DNA from: Patescibacteria group bacterium
GTDB taxonomy: Bacteria > Patescibacteriota > Saccharimonadia > CAILAD01 > BJGX01
DNA: 15,719 nucleotides
Direction: 5' to 3'
Assembly (NCBI GenBank): GCA_009691555.1
Contig: SICB01000011.1
Span: forward strand, 1 to 15,719
Both the position numbers and the translations under genes were made by a program. Below, in pieces: positions 13,680 to 15,719 of the stretch (positions are counted from its first letter, which is position 1; each line of letters opens with the position of its first letter). The notes beneath the pieces were generated by a model. That model worked only from the letters and a program-made list of their open reading frames with translations. It was not told the origin of the DNA and did no database searches.

Positions 13680-13739
13680 CTCGAACCTTCGACCTCAGCG
13701 TCCCAAACGCCGCGCGCTAGCCAACTGCGCCACACCCCG
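13663..13739 (-). tRNA. tRNA-Pro (anticodon TGG)
   Basis: On the minus strand acceptor CGGGGTG pairs with CACCCCG, discriminator A, encoded CCA (13665-13663). The anticodon stem CGGCG/CGCTG encloses TTTGGGA, giving TGG. The T arm contains GGTTCGAGTCC. I see no clear -10 box directly upstream; it may be transcribed together with tRNA-Lys and tRNA-Arg. Confidence 0.97.
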
Positions 13740-13803
13740 TCGTCGAATCGCGCACTTCAGCTTCTCGTTTCGATTACTTCAAAACTGCCAGCTTACGTCG
13801 CGT

Positions 13804-13863
13804 TTCTCCTCTCGATTTACGAATCAGCCATGGGGGCTTAGTTTCATAAATCGTTTAAGAGAA
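13804..13863 (-). repeat. tRNA-trailer stem-loop, divergent member
   Basis: Read on the minus strand: TTCTC, then CGATTTATGAA, then AGCC-loop-GGCT, then TTCGTAAATCG, then GAGAA. Position and order match the main stem-loop family, including the conserved CGAGAGGA after the inner stem, but the paired arms are different sequences that still pair. It lies between the module at 13866-14000 and tRNA-Pro. Confidence 0.65.
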
Positions 13864-13865
13864 CA

Positions 13866-14000
13866 CTAGGAATTAATTGATACTACTTTTAGCTACGCAT
13901 AATTTTAACAAATTCTGTTTTAATTGTCGTAGCTTGTCTTCCTCTCGATGTAACAAACAGACTTTAGGGGTCTTGGTTTGTTCCATCGTGGAAGAAAAAA
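13866..14000 (-). repeat. tRNA-trailer structured module following tRNA-Lys
   Basis: About 135 bp with two stem-loops. The long one (13938-13994) pairs CTTCC/GGAAG, CGATG/CATCG, ACAAAC/GTTTGT and AGAC/GTCT around a CCCTAAA-type loop. The second (13891-13934) pairs AGCTACG/CGTAGCT around a conserved core with ACAGAATTTGTT. The edge carries the motif AATTCCTAGT. It matches the modules at 14098-14220 and 15575-15719. Confidence 0.8.
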
Positions 14001-14010
14001 GCAAACACTA

Positions 14011-14087
14011 TGGAGGGCCAGGCGGGATTCGAACCCGCGACATGCTGCTTAAGAGGCAGCCGCTCTAACCAACTGAGCTACTGGCCC
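14011..14087 (-). tRNA. tRNA-Lys (anticodon CTT)
   Basis: On the minus strand acceptor GGGCCAG pairs with CTGGCCC; CCA is encoded (14013-14011). The anticodon stem GCTGC/GCAGC encloses CTCTTAA, giving CTT. The T arm CGGGTTCGAATCCCG is perfect. The discriminator base is T, which is unusual for lysine tRNAs (normally a purine). Confidence 0.95.
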
Positions 14088-14097
14088 TCGTCAGACA

Positions 14098-14220
14098 ACT
14101 ACTTTAATCTACGCATAATTTTAACAAATTCTGCTCCGGCTTCCGTAGCTTGTCTTCCTCTCGATGTAACAAACAGACTTTAGGGGTCTTGGTTTGTTCC
14201 ATCGTGGAAGAAAAAATACT
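14098..14220 (-). repeat. tRNA-trailer structured module, second after tRNA-Arg(TCG)
   Basis: Long stem-loop at 14154-14210, identical across its core to that at 13938-13994, plus the smaller CTACG/CGTAG stem at 14109-14148. The AATTCCTAGT-type edge is at 14217-14227. It ends about 10 bp before the tRNA-Lys gene begins. Confidence 0.8.
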
Positions 14221-14290
14221 AGGAATTGTGCACTTAAAGCTTAGGTATCTGTTAGAAATCTATTGATTTCTAGCCTGCACTCTCGCTTTA

Positions 14291-14349
14291 TTTCTCCTCT
14301 CGATGTAACAAACAGACTTCGGAGGTCTTGGTTTGTTCCATCGTAGAAA
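14291..14349 (-). repeat. tRNA-trailer stem-loop, first full copy after tRNA-Arg(TCG)
   Basis: The core CGATGGAACAAACCAAGACC and GTCTGTTTGTTACATCG pair as in the other copies; the loop reads TCCGAA and the outer arm is TTTCT/AGAAA rather than CTTCC/GGAAG. The second small stem-loop is replaced by unrelated sequence. Confidence 0.75.
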
Positions 14350-14367
14350 AAAACCGCATGAGTTTCT

Positions 14368-14433
14368 GCTTTATTTCTGCTCTGGATTTACTTTAGCAGA
14401 CTTTAGTCTTGGTTTCTAAAAATCGTATAAAGC
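14368..14433 (-). repeat. tRNA-trailer stem-loop, degenerate member next to tRNA-Arg(TCG)
   Basis: On the minus strand GCTTTAT/ATAAAGC outer stem, CGATTT and TTAG pairing with CTAA and AAATC, then AAACCAAGAC-TAAA-GTCTG as inner stem and loop. Only the inner CCAAGAC/GTCT part is sequence-conserved with the other members, while the arms differ and still pair. Confidence 0.6.
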
Positions 14434-14467
14434 AACCCCTCTAATGGCTACAAAAAATATAAACTTA

Positions 14468-14544
14468 TGGTGCGCCCTGAGGGATTCGAACCCCCGGCCT
14501 TCTGGTCCGAAGCCAGACGCTCTATCCAGCTGAGCTAAGGGCGC
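14468..14544 (-). tRNA. tRNA-Arg (anticodon TCG)
   Basis: On the minus strand acceptor GCGCCCT pairs with AGGGCGC, discriminator A, encoded CCA (14470-14468). The anticodon stem TCTGG/CCAGA encloses CTTCGGA, giving TCG. T arm GGGGTTCGAATCCC. Confidence 0.97.
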
Positions 14545-14556
14545 TTTAGCCAGGTT

Positions 14557-14565
14557 ATTTTAGCA
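14557..14565 (-). promoter_or_regulatory. Extended -10 promoter of tRNA-Arg(TCG)
   Basis: Minus-strand TGCTAAAAT at 14565-14557, 12 nt before the tRNA 5' end. Likely start of the Arg-Lys-Pro tRNA series on this strand. Confidence 0.55.
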
Positions 14566-14610
14566 TATTTTGAGCTCTCTTGCTAGGTCTTGTCGATATA
14601 CCTAGCTAAT

Positions 14611-14643
14611 AACAAAAGAGGCCTCTCAAAGACCTCTTTTGTT
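14611..14643 (-). terminator. Terminator after the PLDc_N-type gene
   Basis: AACAAAAGAGG (14611-14621) pairs perfectly with CCTCTTTTGTT (14633-14643). On the minus strand it follows the gene's stop by about 20 nt and its 3' arm supplies the T-rich stretch. A second small inverted repeat, GCTAGGT/ACCTAGC (14582-14606), lies beyond it. Confidence 0.7.
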
Positions 14644-14662
14644 GCAATAGTATCAATTAAAA

Positions 14663-15025
14663 TTATTTGACAGCTGGCTTTTTGGCGTCGAGCTCTCGTT
14701 TTACTGCAAAGTAATACACTGCTGCACCGATCCAACCAAGCAAAATTACGAGCACAATCCAAAGTGTCTTATCACTTTCTTGCTTCCAGTTGGTTCTTTT
14801 GAACACATCTATTAGCATAATAATCCAAAAAACAAATAGTACAAGGCCGGCAATGGCAAAAAAAGCCCATACTACAAAAAACACAGCTAGGGCTCCACCC
14901 GTAGCAGCTTCTATTGGAGCTGAATCGGCTGTGGTTTCGTAGCTATCAGTTGCGGCATGGGCTACAACTGGCAAAAGCGATGCTAGCGCACCCGAAACTG
15001 CACTGTATTTTAATATTTTATTCAT
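14663..15025 (-). CDS. Small membrane protein with PLDc_N-type region
   Basis: A 120-residue protein. Residues 1-24 look like a signal peptide (MNKILKYSAVSGALASLLP then AHA at 22-24). After an acidic outer stretch come two transmembrane helices (about 45-72 and 87-107). The segment FWIIMLIDVFKRTNWKQ followed by KTLWIVLVILLGWIGAAVYYF has the pattern of the phospholipase D-nuclease N-terminal (PLDc_N) membrane family, here without any nuclease domain, so no enzyme activity is implied. The start is secure: AGAGGAGAAAT precedes the ATG. It is a single-gene unit between tRNA genes, with its own terminator at 14611-14643. Confidence 0.85.
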   Translation of the reverse strand: MNKILKYSAVSGALASLLPVVAHAATDSYETTADSAPIEAATGGALAVFFVVWAFFAIAGLVLFVFWIIMLIDVFKRTNWKQESDKTLWIVLVILLGWIGAAVYYFAVKRELDAKKPAVK

Positions 15026-15209
15026 TATTTCTCCTCTTAGTTATCTATTAATATTGCTTGTTAATATTATCGCACTGGCTGAGCTGAAAATCAAATATGA
15101 AGTGCCCAATGGGTACTGGGTGTTGCGAAATAAGCCTAAATAGTTTATAATTTTTAACTTGTAGGCGCTTATTTTTAGTCCTTGCACCTTTTTATTTCTT
15201 TTCATATCC

Positions 15210-15264
15210 CAAATTGATATTTTATTGTCAATTTGATCCAGTAAGTTGGCGCACTTTGTGCGCC
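15210..15264. repeat. Two hairpins upstream of tRNA-Gly
   Basis: CAAATTGA/TCAATTTG (15210-15217 / 15228-15235) and GGCGCAC-TTT-GTGCGCC (15248-15264). They lie in the 250-bp gap between the PLDc_N-type gene and tRNA-Gly, where I see no gene. A further imperfect AAATAAGCCTA / TAGGCGCTTATTT pair is at about 15128-15176. Confidence 0.5.
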
Positions 15265-15274
15265 GCTTCTGTAT

Positions 15275-15349
15275 GCGGGTATCGTATAATGATTATTACT
15301 CCTGCCTTCCAAGCAGGTGATGCGGGTTTGATTCCCGCTACCCGCTCCA
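15275..15349 (+). tRNA. tRNA-Gly (anticodon TCC)
   Basis: Acceptor GCGGGTA pairs with TACCCGC, discriminator T as usual for glycine, encoded CCA at 15347-15349. The anticodon stem CCTGC/GCAGG encloses CTTCCAA, giving TCC. It reads normal GGA/GGG codons, not UGA. Confidence 0.96.
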
Positions 15350-15360
15350 TAAAAAAATAC

Positions 15361-15377
15361 ATCCCGCTTGTCGGGAT
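15361..15377 (+). terminator. Possible terminator between tRNA-Gly and tRNA-Arg
   Basis: ATCCCG (15361-15366) / CGGGAT (15372-15377), 5-nt loop, followed by a weak T-containing stretch (TAATTTG). It could terminate or be a processing site. Confidence 0.45.
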
Positions 15378-15393
15378 TAATTTGTATCTGCGT

Positions 15394-15399
15394 TATAAT
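15394..15399 (+). promoter_or_regulatory. -10 box of tRNA-Arg(TCT)
   Basis: TATAAT at 15394-15399, ten bases before the tRNA 5' end at 15410. No good -35 box is seen. Confidence 0.5.
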
Positions 15400-15409
15400 A
15401 ATTACGCAG

Positions 15410-15486
<77 letters not shown>

Positions 15487-15502
15487 TATGCTTATGTTTT
15501 AA

Positions 15503-15573
15503 GGTCTGTTTGTTACATTGAAAACGAAGACAAGCTGTTTTCCATAAGCGATTTATGAAACCAAGACCCCTTG
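15503..15573 (+). repeat. tRNA-trailer repeat, rearranged copy after tRNA-Arg(TCT)
   Basis: The first part (GGTCTGTTTGTTACATTG then GAAGACAAGCTG) equals the 3' half of the stem-loop family, and the second part (CGATTTATGAAACCAAGACC) equals a 5' half, in swapped order. A small CCATAA/TTTATG hairpin lies between them. It looks like two neighbouring units with an internal deletion. Confidence 0.6.
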
Positions 15574-15574
15574 C

Positions 15575-15719
15575 CTTTTCTTCTTCCACGATGGAACAAA
15601 CCAAGACCCCAAAGTCTGTTTGTTACATCGAAAAGGAAGACAAGCTACGTAAGCCGGAACAGAATTTGTTAAAATTATGTGTAGGCTGTAAGTAGTATTG
15701 ATTAATTCCTAGTTTTTTC
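15575..15719 (+). repeat. tRNA-trailer structured module after tRNA-Arg(TCT), running to the window edge
   Basis: Long stem-loop at 15583-15639 with the same paired arms as 13938-13994, then the CTACG/TGTAG stem-loop at 15645-15684 and the AATTCCTAGT edge at about 15703-15713. Similar to the module at 13866-14000 over its whole length but in the opposite orientation. The final TTTTTTC is where the next unit would begin, so the array probably continues outside the window. Confidence 0.8.

Noticed and set aside
13539..13841. Open frame on the plus strand with a GVKGLEPSTSASQTP stretch
   Set aside because: It is the antisense translation of tRNA-Pro and the duplicated trailer; this peptide pattern is a well-known false protein from tRNA genes.
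13877..14068. Open frame on the plus strand ending GGPGGIRTRDMLLKRQPL
   Set aside because: It is the antisense of tRNA-Lys plus the stem-loop module; a known type of false protein.

Overview
The window looks like a chromosomal segment of a small-genome Candidate Phyla Radiation (Patescibacteria) bacterium, most likely close to Saccharibacteria. This is inferred from gene content: a DUF5652-type two-helix protein, a membrane-tethered cupredoxin with a YHDH site, a D-lactate-type dehydrogenase, several short secreted or membrane proteins, and mRNAs that appear leaderless. TGA is used as a normal stop and no tRNA-Gly(UCA) is seen, so there is no sign of the UGA-to-Gly code of Absconditabacteria/Gracilibacteria. 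No 16S rRNA or other phylogenetic marker is present, so the lineage call is tentative.

Layout. 1-615: tRNA-Glu(TTC), its terminator and a 243-bp inverted-repeat element (copy 1). 616-3117: a divergent pair of envelope loci, with a membrane-anchored protein on the minus strand and a three-gene plus-strand operon (secreted helical protein, single-pass protein, tethered cupredoxin). 3347-8289: central metabolism, with D-2-hydroxyacid dehydrogenase, an enolase with a ~170-residue Pro/Ala/Thr-rich tail, a membrane-anchored polysaccharide deacetylase, and convergent phosphoglycerate kinase. 8303-10495: an orphan multi-pass histidine kinase just upstream of pgk. 10588-12196: a GNAT-like protein plus 4-TM protein operon, divergent from pyruvoyl-dependent arginine decarboxylase. 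12198-13050: a divergent pair of small membrane-protein genes. 13051-15719: five tRNA genes (Pro, Lys, Arg-TCG on minus; Gly, Arg-TCT on plus), one PLDc_N-type membrane protein, and a dense set of structured repeats.

The most unusual content is non-coding. First, two diverged copies (287-529 and 13127-13370) of a ~244-bp element sit 12.8 kb apart in opposite orientation. Each lies downstream of a tRNA gene, and internal stems differ in sequence but stay paired. Second, a family of long stem-loops (about 57-66 nt each) fills the trailers of tRNA-Lys, tRNA-Arg(TCG) and tRNA-Arg(TCT). Their outer arms also show compensatory changes. Thus five of six tRNA genes here are followed by structured repeats. 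Third, a perfect 125-bp duplication carries the last 17 nt of tRNA-Pro, which resembles a tRNA 3' attachment-type duplication.

Six protein genes (eno, pgk, the kinase, pdaD, the DUF5652 gene and the gene at 12499) have a -10 box placed so that transcription would begin 0-4 nt before the ATG, often as an extended -10 (TGnTATAAT type) and without a Shine-Dalgarno. Other genes (2093, 3347, 6185, 10588, 11164, 14663) have good Shine-Dalgarno sequences, so two initiation modes seem to coexist.
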